Shown: piece by piece, positions 9,842 through 19,607 of the stretch
How positions within the stretch are numbered: the stretch's first letter is position 1
Layout of the letters: each line of letters begins with the position of its first letter
Assembly: GCA_947649575.1 (NCBI GenBank)
Contig: CANSRZ010000001.1
Location: 184,734 to 248,733 of the forward strand
Length of the DNA stretch: 64,000 bases
Origin: an uncultured Clostridia bacterium
GTDB lineage: Bacteria > Bacillota > Clostridia > Christensenellales > UBA1242
Direction of reading: 5' to 3'
Notes under the pieces: model-generated
The model's database searches: none
What the model was told of the DNA's origin: nothing
What the model saw: only the letters and a program-made list of their open reading frames with translations
Made by a program: the position numbers and the translations under genes

Positions 9842-10261
9842 CTAGAATGGCAAGCTGTCGTCGTCAATTGGCTCAAGTTCAGAAGTTTCTTTCTTGCCTG
9901 CTGGTTTAGAAACAGGTGCTGATGGCATATCGCCAGCATCAGTTGGCTTTGTGCCTAAGAATTCAACTTCATCAGCAACGATTTCAGTTGTGTAACGCTT
10001 TGTTCCGTCTTGTGCTTCATAACTAGAAGTTTGAAGACGACCAACAACGCCACATTTTGAACCCTTTCTTAAAAACTTAGCACAGTTTTCAGCGGCTGCA
10101 CGCCAAACAACAACGTTAAAGAAATCAGCTTCTCTTTCGCCGTCAGCGTTTTGAAATCTTCTTTGAACTGCAACTGAAAATCTGCAAACAGCAACTCCGC
10201 TGTTGGTTGTTGTAAGTTCTGGGTCACGGCTTAAATTGCCAGTAATAATAACTTTATTCAT
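9842..10261 (-). CDS. ssb: Single-stranded DNA-binding protein
   Basis: MNKVIITGNLSRDPELTTTNSGVAVCRFSVAVQRRF and acidic EPIDDDSLPF tail. Confidence 0.97.
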   Translation of the reverse strand: MNKVIITGNLSRDPELTTTNSGVAVCRFSVAVQRRFQNADGEREADFFNVVVWRAAAENCAKFLRKGSKCGVVGRLQTSSYEAQDGTKRYTTEIVADEVEFLGTKPTDAGDMPSAPVSKPAGKKETSELEPIDDDSLPF

Positions 10262-10352
10262 AATTTTTCTCCTTATAGAGCATTCTCAAAATGCCCTCTC
10301 TTTTGTTAAGATATGTTTAAATCTTCGTAAATACTTCTGCAAGAAATGTCAA

Positions 10353-10634
10353 TTATTTTCTTACGATTTGAACGCGAACTACTGCTTCAGTGATTGTCAT
10401 AAGTTTTTTAAGACCGTCAACTTCAGTGCCAGCAAGTTCAAAGTTCATGAGAACGTAAAAGCCTTCGTTTTTAAAGTTGATTGGGTAAGCAAGCTTTTTC
10501 ATGCCCCATTTATCAATTCCGTTGACAACTCCACCTTTGCTTTCAACGAAAGAAGAGAATTTTTTAATTAATTCTTCTCTTTTTTCTTCGGCTGTGTCAG
10601 CAGAAATGATATAAAGAACTTCATACTTATTCAT
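10353..10634 (-). CDS. rpsF: 30S ribosomal protein S6
   Basis: MNKYEVLYIISADTAEEKREELIKKF...KLAYPINFKNEGFYVLMNFE; start at internal Met after AGGAGG-like RBS. Confidence 0.96.
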   Translation of the reverse strand: MNKYEVLYIISADTAEEKREELIKKFSSFVESKGGVVNGIDKWGMKKLAYPINFKNEGFYVLMNFELAGTEVDGLKKLMTITEAVVRVQIVRK

Positions 10635-10887
10635 ATTTCTACCTCCTTTTTGGACTATTGGTTTTTCTACAAAACTAGAAAAACAAAGAAAGCAGTTTTT
10701 TACTGCTGAAATAATATTAACATAAAAATAAAGCAAAGTCAAGCATAAATTTAATAATATATATTTTAATTTTAATTAGTTCTCTTACAAAAATATTTAA
10801 AATGATACAAATTTGACGCAAAAAACTGATATTAACATAAATTTTTGCAATTTTGTCATGATTTGATAATTTTTAAGATAAATAAAA

Positions 10888-10925
10888 CAACACACCTTTA
10901 AAATTTCATTAGTGTGTTGTTTGTT
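10888..10925. terminator. Intrinsic terminator downstream of prfA
   Basis: AAACAACACAC...GTGTGTTGTTTG stem. Confidence 0.6.
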
Positions 10926-10955
10926 TAGTTTTTAAAAGAAAAGTTATATATTTTA

Positions 10956-12041
10956 TCAAGCATTGGCAAGTTTGTCAGCACGGTCTTTAAGTTCAAGCGC
11001 TTCAATAAACAAGTCAATATTGCCATTAAGGACATCTTCAATATTGTAAGATGACACATTGACGCGATGGTCAGTCACGCGACCTTGTGGATAGTTGTAA
11101 GTGCGAACTCGTTCACTACGGTCACCTGTGCCGACTTGGTCTTTGCGAGTTTGCTTATACTCGTTGTCTCGCTGAGTTTTATAAAGGTCATAAAGCTTTG
11201 CTCGCATTATGCTCATAGCACGCTCTCTGTTTTTGATTTGGCTGCGCTCGTCTTGGCAAGCAACAACAATTCCTGTTGGGATATGAGTTAAACGGATTGC
11301 ACTTTCTGTTTTGTTTACATGCTGACCGCCAGCGCCAGACGCACGATAAGTGTCTATTCTTAAATCGCTTTCATTTATTTCAACGTCAACGTCCTCAACT
11401 TCTGGAAGAACTGCCACTGTTGAAGTTGAAGTATGTATTCTTCCTTGTGACTCTGTTTCAGGAACGCGTTGAACGCGGTGAACTCCGCTTTCATATTTCA
11501 ATTTTCTGTAAGCACCTTTGCCCTTGACCATAAAAGTGATTTCTTTGATTCCGCCAAGCTCTGTTTCAGAAATATCCATAATTTCTGTTTTCCAGTGATT
11601 TTTATCAGCATAATATGTGTACATTCTTGTTAAAACTGAACAGAACAAGGCAGACTCTTCTCCGCCAGCAGCTGAACGGATTTCAATAATAACGTTGTTG
11701 TCATCATTTTCATCTTTAGGCAAAAGTAAAATTTTGCATTCTTCAACCTGCTCTTCAATTTTAACTTTTAATGAGCCAATTTCATCATAGAACATGTTGC
11801 GCATTTCATTGTCGGTTTCATTCTCATAATCTTTTTGACAACCCTCATAATCGTTTACAAGTGTTTGCAATTTATCATGAGCAAGAGCAAGTTCTTCCAA
11901 ATTAGCGCGCTCTTTGCAAAGCTTTTTGTATTCCTTGTTGTCAGAAATAATTTGAGGCTGCAAAATAAGCGAGGTTAGTTCGTCAAATCTCGCCTTTGCT
12001 TTGCCTGTTTTTTCCAAAATATCAGTTGCTAATTTTTCCAT
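10956..12041 (-). CDS. prfA: Peptide chain release factor 1
   Basis: RASGAGGQHVNKTESAIRLTHIPTGIVVACQDERSQ; GGQ motif. Confidence 0.98.
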   Translation of the reverse strand: MEKLATDILEKTGKAKARFDELTSLILQPQIISDNKEYKKLCKERANLEELALAHDKLQTLVNDYEGCQKDYENETDNEMRNMFYDEIGSLKVKIEEQVEECKILLLPKDENDDNNVIIEIRSAAGGEESALFCSVLTRMYTYYADKNHWKTEIMDISETELGGIKEITFMVKGKGAYRKLKYESGVHRVQRVPETESQGRIHTSTSTVAVLPEVEDVDVEINESDLRIDTYRASGAGGQHVNKTESAIRLTHIPTGIVVACQDERSQIKNRERAMSIMRAKLYDLYKTQRDNEYKQTRKDQVGTGDRSERVRTYNYPQGRVTDHRVNVSSYNIEDVLNGNIDLFIEALELKDRADKLANA

Positions 12042-13734
12042 AAATTATCCTTTCTTTCTTTTGATAGTCCTTAATAACTCGCGTGTCAATATAGCCAGCA
12101 TCTTTCATAAGCTTCCTTACAGCACTCGCTTGCCCATGGCCAAGCTCAAACATTAAACATCCGTTTTTGTTAAATCTTTTTACACTTCCAGCAATAATTG
12201 CTCTATAAAAATCAAGCCCGTCCTCACCTCCGTCAAGCGCAAGTTTAGGGTCATACTTTTTGACCTCGTCATCAAGTTTATCTATCTCTCCGCTTGCAAT
12301 ATATGGCGGATTTGATATGATTATATCATACTTTCTAAATTTTTTCAAGCCAGAAAATAAATTACTTTCAACAAAATCAACTTTAACTTTGTTCTTCTTG
12401 GCATTATTCTCCGCCACTTGTATAGCAGGCTTAGAAATATCCACTCCTGTGACTTTGACATCTGCATTTTTGGCAATAGCCACCGCGATTGCTCCACTGC
12501 CTGTACAAAGGTCGCAAACCTCTTTGTATTTGTTCTCTTTGATAAGTTTAAGTGCTTCGCTGACCAAAAGCTCGGTCTCCATTCTTGGCGACAAAACTTT
12601 TTTGTTAACATCAAATCGCATGCCATAAAATTCAACAAAGCCAAAAATACTTGATAAAGGTTCGCCTTTTGCACGACGCTGAGTTGCCAGCATAATCTCG
12701 CGATAATCTTTGTTTGATATTGAATGAACAAGTTTGATTTCTGCTCGATTTTTCCCAAGCACTGTTGCAATTATCCAATCAACATCGCTTTTTTCATATT
12801 TGTTAACAGCCGTCAGTTTAGTTTGCATTTCTGTTACAACAGCAGAAAAAGCTATCATGCCGTCCTCAACAGCTGATATGTCTTTGCTTGCTCCAATATC
12901 ACTTTCAAGTTGCGCCACGCGTGCAATTTCCTCCTGAGTTATATTTGGCTTCATGGCAATAAACCATGAGGTTATCAAACAAATGTTATTGACCCAAGCG
13001 CGTTCGCTTTTTTCAAGCAGATTTAAAACTTCATAACAAATTGCCATGCTTGCAAGCACAATAACAAGGTTGATAAGCAGGTTAGCCCACCAGTTAAAAT
13101 TAACTGCAATTAATGATACCATAAAAATGCTAAACAATAAAGTAAAAACTAAAAAATTTACATAATTTAATGGTTTATGCCAACTTTTTTTGATATTTTC
13201 GCTGTTTTTTGCGCTTTTTTGCATAATTTGCGAGGTTGCGCCATTAAATCTATAAAAATATTGCATGCTTGGAAGCAGGCGCAAAAGTAGTAAAATTAAA
13301 TAAAATAAGGCAACCTTAATTATCGCAATTATAAAAGCTCTCAGGCGTAAATTTGCAGAATTGCCCATTAAAACAAAAGAAAGTTTGGCAGGCAAAAAAC
13401 CTAGCAAGAAAAATGCTATCACAAAACTGCTTGCCACGCTGATTAATATAAAAAAATATCTGGCTGAAATATAAAATGTCTTGGAAATCTTTTTTGAAAA
13501 TTTGCTATCTTCACTGTTAGTTATTGAAAAGCTTGCGTCAAAACAAGCAAGCAAAGCAAAAAGTCCGCAAAAGAAATATTGAATTCCTCGCACAAAAATC
13601 CAATTATATTTGATTATTTTATTCTTGCTTTGGCGAGCCTTAACCTTTTTGCCACCGTCATCATCCACAACGGCAACAACATTTTTGCCTCCGCCAAAAC
13701 AACTAACCCCGTTCACGCATGGGAAATAATATTT
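12022..13734 (-). CDS. prmC: Fusion: N-terminal divergent DUF1385-like membrane domain + C-terminal PrmC (release factor glutamine methyltransferase)
   Basis: C-term VCDLCTGSGAIAVAIAKN...IIISNPPYIASGEI...LALDGGEDGLDFYRAI (PrmC NPPY). N-term MKYYFPCVNGVSCFGGGKNVVAVV...GIQYFFCGLFALLACFDAS and LLRLLPSMQYFYRFNGATSQI matches the DUF1385 layout. Overlaps prfA. Confidence 0.85.
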   Translation of the reverse strand, partial: KYYFPCVNGVSCFGGGKNVVAVVDDDGGKKVKARQSKNKIIKYNWIFVRGIQYFFCGLFALLACFDASFSITNSEDSKFSKKISKTFYISARYFFILISVASSFVIAFFLLGFLPAKLSFVLMGNSANLRLRAFIIAIIKVALFYLILLLLRLLPSMQYFYRFNGATSQIMQKSAKNSENIKKSWHKPLNYVNFLVFTLLFSIFMVSLIAVNFNWWANLLINLVIVLASMAICYEVLNLLEKSERAWVNNICLITSWFIAMKPNITQEEIARVAQLESDIGASKDISAVEDGMIAFSAVVTEMQTKLTAVNKYEKSDVDWIIATVLGKNRAEIKLVHSISNKDYREIMLATQRRAKGEPLSSIFGFVEFYGMRFDVNKKVLSPRMETELLVSEALKLIKENKYKEVCDLCTGSGAIAVAIAKNADVKVTGVDISKPAIQVAENNAKKNKVKVDFVESNLFSGLKKFRKYDIIISNPPYIASGEIDKLDDEVKKYDPKLALDGGEDGLDFYRAIIAGSVKRFNKNGCLMFELGHGQASAVRKLMKDAGYIDTRVIKDYQKKERIIYGKISN

Positions 13735-13865
13735 CATAACAAAATTATTGACTTTAATATAGAATTTAATCAACTTTTGTTTTAAAGAAAATTTGCAAAA
13801 GAAGACTTAACAAAACATTTACAAAATTTATTAAATATTTAATGATAAGAAGCTAAGAACCAAAA

Positions 13866-13951
13866 CAAGCCATTCTAACTTTTAAATTTAAAGTTAAAAC
13901 GGCTTGTTTTTATTTTTCTTTTGCTTACTTTTCTTGCAAGAAAAGTAACAC
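13866..13951 (+). repeat. Same element family, copy upstream of the DUF1385-PrmC gene and downstream of secA
   Basis: CAAGCCattctaac...GGCTTG hairpin then ttttcttttgcTTACTTTTCTTGCAAGAAAAGTAA. Confidence 0.7.
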
Positions 13952-13959
13952 ATAATAAT

Positions 13960-16689
13960 TTATTTTCCACAACAATTTTTGTATTTTTTGCCACTTCCAC
14001 ATGGACATGGGTCATTGCGTCCAATTTTATCAGAAGTGTTTACAACTGTTTGTTGCACTTGAGGTTTTTGTTTTTTCTTGGCTTGCTCTGCTTTCTCTTC
14101 TGGCGTAAGTTCTTTTCCAGTCATCACAACCGTAAAGTTTGGCTGCGCTGGCATTTGTTGAACAGGCTCAGGTCTGTCAATATGAGTATTTAACAAGAAA
14201 AGGCATGTCATGTTTCTGATTTTGTTGACCATATTTTCAAACATTTCTGAGCTGTCTTTTTTATAAGCCAAAACAGGGTCTTGATTGCCAAATCCTCTTG
14301 CAAAGATTTCATTTTTAAGAGTTTGCATATCTTCAATATGGCTCATCCAGTTAACGTCAACCATTTTAAGCAAAATAAATCTTTCAATTGCGCCAAAATC
14401 ATAGCCATACTCGGTTGCTTCTTTCATGCGGTCAGTATATTTTTTTACAACCATATCTGTCAATTTATCACATACTTCAGAAACATCACAATCTTCAACA
14501 AATTCCTCTGTCACAACATTTGAGCCTTTTTCAAAGAAGCCCTTTTCTAGGTCTTGATTGATTTTTGTCAAATCCCACTCAAAATATGGCTTGTCGTCAT
14601 TCAAATCCTCATAACAAATCTTTGAAATTTGTTCTGGAAGCATGCTCATAATCTGGTCATGAACAGGTTCACCGTCAAGCACCTTATTACGCTCTGCATA
14701 AATGATTTCACGCTGTTTGTTTAAAACATCGTCAAAGCGAAGCACTGTTTTACGCATGCCAAAATTTTGAAGTTCAATCTTTTTTTGAGCGCCCTCAATT
14801 CTGCGAGAAAGCACTTTAAGCTGAATTGGCGTTGAATCATCCAAACGTAAGAAAGAAGCCATTCTTTTAAACCAATCGCCACCGAAACGACGAATAAGGT
14901 CATCCTCAAAAGACAGGAAGAACACGCTTGAACCTGGGTCACCTTGACGCCCCGCACGACCTCGAAGCTGATTGTCAATTCGTCTGCTTTCATGACGTTC
15001 TGTTCCAATTATATGAAGTCCGCCAAGTGCTTTAACTTCTTCTTTCTCTTTGTCAGTTTCCTCTTTAAAAGAGTTGTAAAGGCTTGTAAATTTCTCTCTT
15101 GCGTCATTAAGTTTTTTGTCATCAACAGTGTTGAACGCTGTGGCATAAGAAATCTCTTCTTCGCTAAATCCAAGGTCTGTCATCTTCTTTTTAGCCATGA
15201 ATTCAGGATTGCCGCCTAAGAGAATATCAGTTCCACGACCTGCCATGTTTGTTGCAATAGTTATCGCTCCGCGTCTGCCCGCTTGCGCTACAATAGCACT
15301 TTCTTGCTCGTGATTTTTAGCGTTCAAAACAATATGTTTTATACCCGCCTCTTTTAAGGCTTTTGAAAGAAGTTCACTTTTGTCAATGTTGATTGTGCCC
15401 ACAAGCACTGGCTGACCTTTTTCTTTGCAACCTCTGATTTCTTCAATAATTGCCTTAATCTTGCCTTGCTCTGTCACATAGACAATGTCTGGCTCGTCAA
15501 TGCGTAGTTTTGTTCTGTTTGTTGGAATAGTTACAACGTCAAGATTATAAATCGACCTAAATTCGCCTTCTTCTGTTTTTGCAGTACCTGTCATGCCTGA
15601 AAGCTTTTTATACAATCTGAAAAAGTTCTGGAATGTGATTGTTGCAAGGGTTTGATTTTCATCCTTAATTTGCACGCCCTCTTTGGCTTCAATTGCCTGA
15701 TGAAGTCCTGCATTAAAGCGTCTGCCAGGAGTTAAACGACCAGTAAACTCGTCAACAATAACAACCTCGCCGTCTTTGACGATATAGTTTTCATCGCGAT
15801 GCATTGTGAAATTTGCTTTAAGAGCGTTATTGATATAGTGATTAAGTTCAAGATTTTCGATATCAGAAAGACTGTCAACTTTAAAATATCTTTCAGCCTT
15901 AGTTATTCCGCTGTCAGTCAAGAAAAGTTGCTTTGTTTTTTCATCAATATCAACATCATCCTCTTTTTTAAGAGTTTTGACAAATTTTTGCGCAGAAATA
16001 TATCCGTCGCTTGATTTGTTGCCTCTGCCTGAAATGATAAGCGGAGTTCTTGCCTCATCAATCAAGATTGAGTCAACTTCGTCCACAATTGCAAAGTTAA
16101 GCCCGCGTTGAACACGCATATTTCTGTTAACAACCATGTTGTCACGAAGATAGTCAAAGCCAAGTTCGTTGTTTGTGCAATACGTGATATCACAAGCATA
16201 AGCCTGTTTCTTTTTATTTTCATCCATGCTGTTTAAAGTTACGCCAACAGAAAGTCCAAGAAATCTGAAAACTTTGCCCATCCATTCAGCGTCACGTTTT
16301 GCCAAGTATTCATTGACTGTCACAATATGAACGCCTTTGCCAGAGATTGCATTAAGATAAGCAGGAAGTGTTGCCACCAAAGTTTTACCCTCACCAGTAG
16401 CCATCTCTGCAATACGCCCTTGATGAAGAGCAATTCCGCCAATAATTTGTACAAAAAAGTGACGCATATTAAGCACTCTGCTTGACGCTTCACGGCAAAC
16501 GGCAAAAGCCTCTGGCAATAGGTCATTCAAAGTTGTGCCAGCATTATATCTATCCTTAAACTCTTGAGTGCAAGCAGTCAATTGTTCATTTGTGTAATCC
16601 TTATATTTTTCTTCAAGTGCAATCACCTGATTTGCAATCTTTGTAAGTTTTTTAATCTGAGTTTTATTCTCACTAACAAAAAGTCCCAT
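13960..16689 (-). CDS. secA: Preprotein translocase subunit SecA
   Basis: MATGEGKTLVATLPAYLNA, VDEVDSILIDEARTPLIISG, C-terminal SEC-C motif DPCPCGSGKKYKNCCGK. Confidence 0.98.
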   Translation of the reverse strand: MGLFVSENKTQIKKLTKIANQVIALEEKYKDYTNEQLTACTQEFKDRYNAGTTLNDLLPEAFAVCREASSRVLNMRHFFVQIIGGIALHQGRIAEMATGEGKTLVATLPAYLNAISGKGVHIVTVNEYLAKRDAEWMGKVFRFLGLSVGVTLNSMDENKKKQAYACDITYCTNNELGFDYLRDNMVVNRNMRVQRGLNFAIVDEVDSILIDEARTPLIISGRGNKSSDGYISAQKFVKTLKKEDDVDIDEKTKQLFLTDSGITKAERYFKVDSLSDIENLELNHYINNALKANFTMHRDENYIVKDGEVVIVDEFTGRLTPGRRFNAGLHQAIEAKEGVQIKDENQTLATITFQNFFRLYKKLSGMTGTAKTEEGEFRSIYNLDVVTIPTNRTKLRIDEPDIVYVTEQGKIKAIIEEIRGCKEKGQPVLVGTINIDKSELLSKALKEAGIKHIVLNAKNHEQESAIVAQAGRRGAITIATNMAGRGTDILLGGNPEFMAKKKMTDLGFSEEEISYATAFNTVDDKKLNDAREKFTSLYNSFKEETDKEKEEVKALGGLHIIGTERHESRRIDNQLRGRAGRQGDPGSSVFFLSFEDDLIRRFGGDWFKRMASFLRLDDSTPIQLKVLSRRIEGAQKKIELQNFGMRKTVLRFDDVLNKQREIIYAERNKVLDGEPVHDQIMSMLPEQISKICYEDLNDDKPYFEWDLTKINQDLEKGFFEKGSNVVTEEFVEDCDVSEVCDKLTDMVVKKYTDRMKEATEYGYDFGAIERFILLKMVDVNWMSHIEDMQTLKNEIFARGFGNQDPVLAYKKDSSEMFENMVNKIRNMTCLFLLNTHIDRPEPVQQMPAQPNFTVVMTGKELTPEEKAEQAKKKQKPQVQQTVVNTSDKIGRNDPCPCGSGKKYKNCCGK

Positions 16690-16827
16690 TTTTACTCCTA
16701 TAACAAATGTAATAACCTATTTTAGCAAAAAAAAAGCATTTTGTAAATATTTTTATAGCCATTTTTGAAAAAGAATGTTCCAAACTGACAAATCATGCCC
16801 AAAACCGCCAATTTTCTTATCAATCTA

Positions 16828-16856
16828 TTGACTTTCAAGCGTTTAGATGATATAAT
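16828..16856 (+). promoter_or_regulatory. Sigma-A type promoter for the 848-aa ORF
   Basis: TTGACT - 17 bp - TATAAT. Confidence 0.75.
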
Positions 16857-16883
16857 AAAATTATATAATTTTTAGGAGTAAAT

Positions 16884-19430
16884 ATGGGATTTTTTCAAAA
16901 TTTTATCAATTTTTTTCATAGGGGCAAAGGAATTGTTAAAACTACTAATCAAGCATATAAAGCTGTTAATTTACAAGATGCAAGACGCATATCTGAACAA
17001 AGAGCAAAGCGTGCAAGTTTAAAAGTTTTTAACCAAATTGTTGAAAATGCAACAACTGCTGACGATGTTTTGGAGGCTTATGCTGATTTAGTTCTTGACG
17101 CAAGTGGTGCTGGATTTTTCTCAGAATCTGAAATTAAAAAAGAGGCTACTGGAATTGTTAAAGTTCAACTTAAAGCACAAGCGCTTTTCCAAAAAGAACA
17201 AGACCGTGCAAGTCAAGTTCAAGCACGCGGTGCAAAAAACATGTTAGAAGCTTCTGACGGAATTGACCTCGATGGTGACGAAATTGAATCTGGCACAGAG
17301 ATTATTGCAAACCCTGCAAGAATGTTTACTCCTGTCAGCAGGCAAGAAAAAGCAGAACTGATTGAAGCAAAACGCCAAAAACTTGAAAGCAGAATGATTG
17401 CCACAAAACGCGCTCATTTTGTTATGTCAACAATTGATAAATTTATTGAAAAAATCACTGTAAAATCTAAAACAAAAATGAACAGGCAAGAAAAAGAACT
17501 TTTCAACAAAAAAATTCAAGCGTTTGTTGAAAAAATCAAAATTCAACTTGCTGAAGACAGAGTGTCTCACCCTGATATCACAATTGACGGACAAGGTGGC
17601 GAGATTTCAACAATGCTTTACAACCTTGTCCAAGCAAGGGATGTCTCTGACAATCATTCTGTTGGAAGCAAATATGTAGGCTTAAAAGCTAAACTTACAG
17701 ATAAAGCAGACGTTGCCATTATGGAAAAGCTTATTGACGCAAGACCACAAGTTTTTATTGAAAAACTTGATGAGATTATTGCAGAAGAAAAAGTAGCGCT
17801 TAATGAATGCAAACTTTCTGAGCTTGTTGATGAAATCGGACTTTACAACTCAAACGTAGAAAATATCAAGGCTGAAATCAATGAACGCAAAGAGGATATT
17901 GAAGCGACCAAACAAGCAAAGGCAATTGAGAAAAAAGCAGAAGACAAAGTTAAGTTAACTCAAGAAGCAATGGACGCAGTAGATAAAGCAGATGTAACAA
18001 CTTTTATAGACACAAACATGCCCGCTTTCTATTTCCGTGACGGCGTTTGGAATGGCATAACTTTGACAAACGAGGCTGACTCAAAAGGCAAACGTGATAA
18101 AAAATATAGAAAACAACTTGCTCAAAGCAAACTTGTTATCACAAAGGCAGTGCAAGAGGCTATGGAGTTTACAGAAGAAGAAAAACTTGCTCTTGCTCAA
18201 AAATTAGTTGCTGCTTACAAAAAAGGCAAAAATTTGGACGAAACGATTTTGCAAGAAGTGCCAACACTTAACTATCAAGACCTTTGCAATCGACTTATTC
18301 AAAGAAAAGATTTTAATGGTGAGCCTGAATATTATTATATCAATCCATTAACAGAAACTGTTGCAGGCAAAGGCAAAAAAGCAAAAGCCATAACAAATGT
18401 TATCACAGAGGGCAAGCTTATCACGGCAAATCAATTTAAACTTATGGAAGAATATTATTCTTCTCTTCCAGAGAGTCAAGACAAGCCTTTTGGTGAGCTT
18501 GATGATGTGGCTATGCATAAACTTTATGACGCTGTCAGCAATGAAGCAAGCACTTACCCTGCTGGGAAAAATAATCATAAAAAATATGCAAGTTTTTCAA
18601 GCGATGAAGCCATAATTGCCTATGCGCGTCAGGCTATTGAAAAAAATGATATGGCAACAGAAGTTCGCAAACTTGACTTGCGTGCCTGTGCAAAAGATTT
18701 TATCGCAAGTGAACTTGAAAATGCTACAAATCAACATACTGAGGCTGTTCAAATTCATAACAAGGCTCAGCAAATGCTTGCCCAAACAATTGATGCTATA
18801 AATGTTGAAATAACTGCTCTTAACAACCTTGGGAACACCATTAATGAGCATAAGCAATTTATTTTAAACAGAACTGAGAAAGAAAACGAAGATTTAGGAA
18901 GCGACACAAAAAGAAAATTAGCCACAGTCATCAAGCCTTTAAACGAAGTTGCTGAGTTTAATGCAGACCCTACAACTGTTGAAGAGCAAGATTTAGACAA
19001 TGTGCCAATCTCAATGACAGAGAAAGAGCTTCAGGCTATCTCAGATTTTGCAATCACAGACAGAAACATTGAAGTTGATGTGACAGGTCGTCCAAGCAAA
19101 GCAGGAATCAACACTATAAAACGTCATGCAACAACAACTTTCCCAGCGAAAGCAATTGCAGTTGCAGACAATATGACGGATGTTATCAAAGATGTTCTCG
19201 CTTTGATTGAAACTGACACAAAATCTATTTCTACAAAAGCAACAAAAACTGCAAGGGTAAAACAGACATCAGTAAAAGCAAAAACTAATTCTTCTGATAA
19301 CAAAAAATCTCAAAAACCTGCTGAAACAACAAAGCCAAAAACATCCAAAACTAATAAAGCTTCAACCAAAAAGTCAGAAAGACCTACAAATTCAGCAACA
19401 ACACCGATTGAAGAAGAGCCTCAAGCATAA
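16884..19430 (+). CDS. Large hypothetical coiled-coil-rich protein (848 aa), basic Lys/Thr/Ser-rich C-terminus
   Basis: Continuous ORF with RBS aggag; charged helical composition; KPAETTKPKTSKTNKASTKKSERPT tail. No family recognised. Confidence 0.85.
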   Translation: MGFFQNFINFFHRGKGIVKTTNQAYKAVNLQDARRISEQRAKRASLKVFNQIVENATTADDVLEAYADLVLDASGAGFFSESEIKKEATGIVKVQLKAQALFQKEQDRASQVQARGAKNMLEASDGIDLDGDEIESGTEIIANPARMFTPVSRQEKAELIEAKRQKLESRMIATKRAHFVMSTIDKFIEKITVKSKTKMNRQEKELFNKKIQAFVEKIKIQLAEDRVSHPDITIDGQGGEISTMLYNLVQARDVSDNHSVGSKYVGLKAKLTDKADVAIMEKLIDARPQVFIEKLDEIIAEEKVALNECKLSELVDEIGLYNSNVENIKAEINERKEDIEATKQAKAIEKKAEDKVKLTQEAMDAVDKADVTTFIDTNMPAFYFRDGVWNGITLTNEADSKGKRDKKYRKQLAQSKLVITKAVQEAMEFTEEEKLALAQKLVAAYKKGKNLDETILQEVPTLNYQDLCNRLIQRKDFNGEPEYYYINPLTETVAGKGKKAKAITNVITEGKLITANQFKLMEEYYSSLPESQDKPFGELDDVAMHKLYDAVSNEASTYPAGKNNHKKYASFSSDEAIIAYARQAIEKNDMATEVRKLDLRACAKDFIASELENATNQHTEAVQIHNKAQQMLAQTIDAINVEITALNNLGNTINEHKQFILNRTEKENEDLGSDTKRKLATVIKPLNEVAEFNADPTTVEEQDLDNVPISMTEKELQAISDFAITDRNIEVDVTGRPSKAGINTIKRHATTTFPAKAIAVADNMTDVIKDVLALIETDTKSISTKATKTARVKQTSVKAKTNSSDNKKSQKPAETTKPKTSKTNKASTKKSERPTNSATTPIEEEPQA

Positions 19431-19440
19431 AAAACACAAA

Positions 19441-19468
19441 TCACTCTTGCTTTAAGAGTGATTTTTTA
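19441..19468 (+). terminator. Intrinsic terminator
   Basis: TCACTCTTgctttAAGAGTGAttttttattt. Confidence 0.8.
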
Positions 19469-19545
19469 TTTTCTCTAAGCAAATTCCGCCACCAATTTAA
19501 TGCAAAAAAAATATCAAATTCAGCCAGGTTTTCTTTTCTCTATCC

Positions 19546-19575
19546 TTGACAATAATATGATTTATATGTTATATT
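19546..19575 (+). promoter_or_regulatory. Sigma-A type promoter for the 2192-aa ORF
   Basis: TTGACA, about 18 bp, TATATT; followed by cggagg RBS. Confidence 0.65.
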
Positions 19576-19607
19576 ATATATAATTTAGAAATATATCGGA
19601 GGAAATT

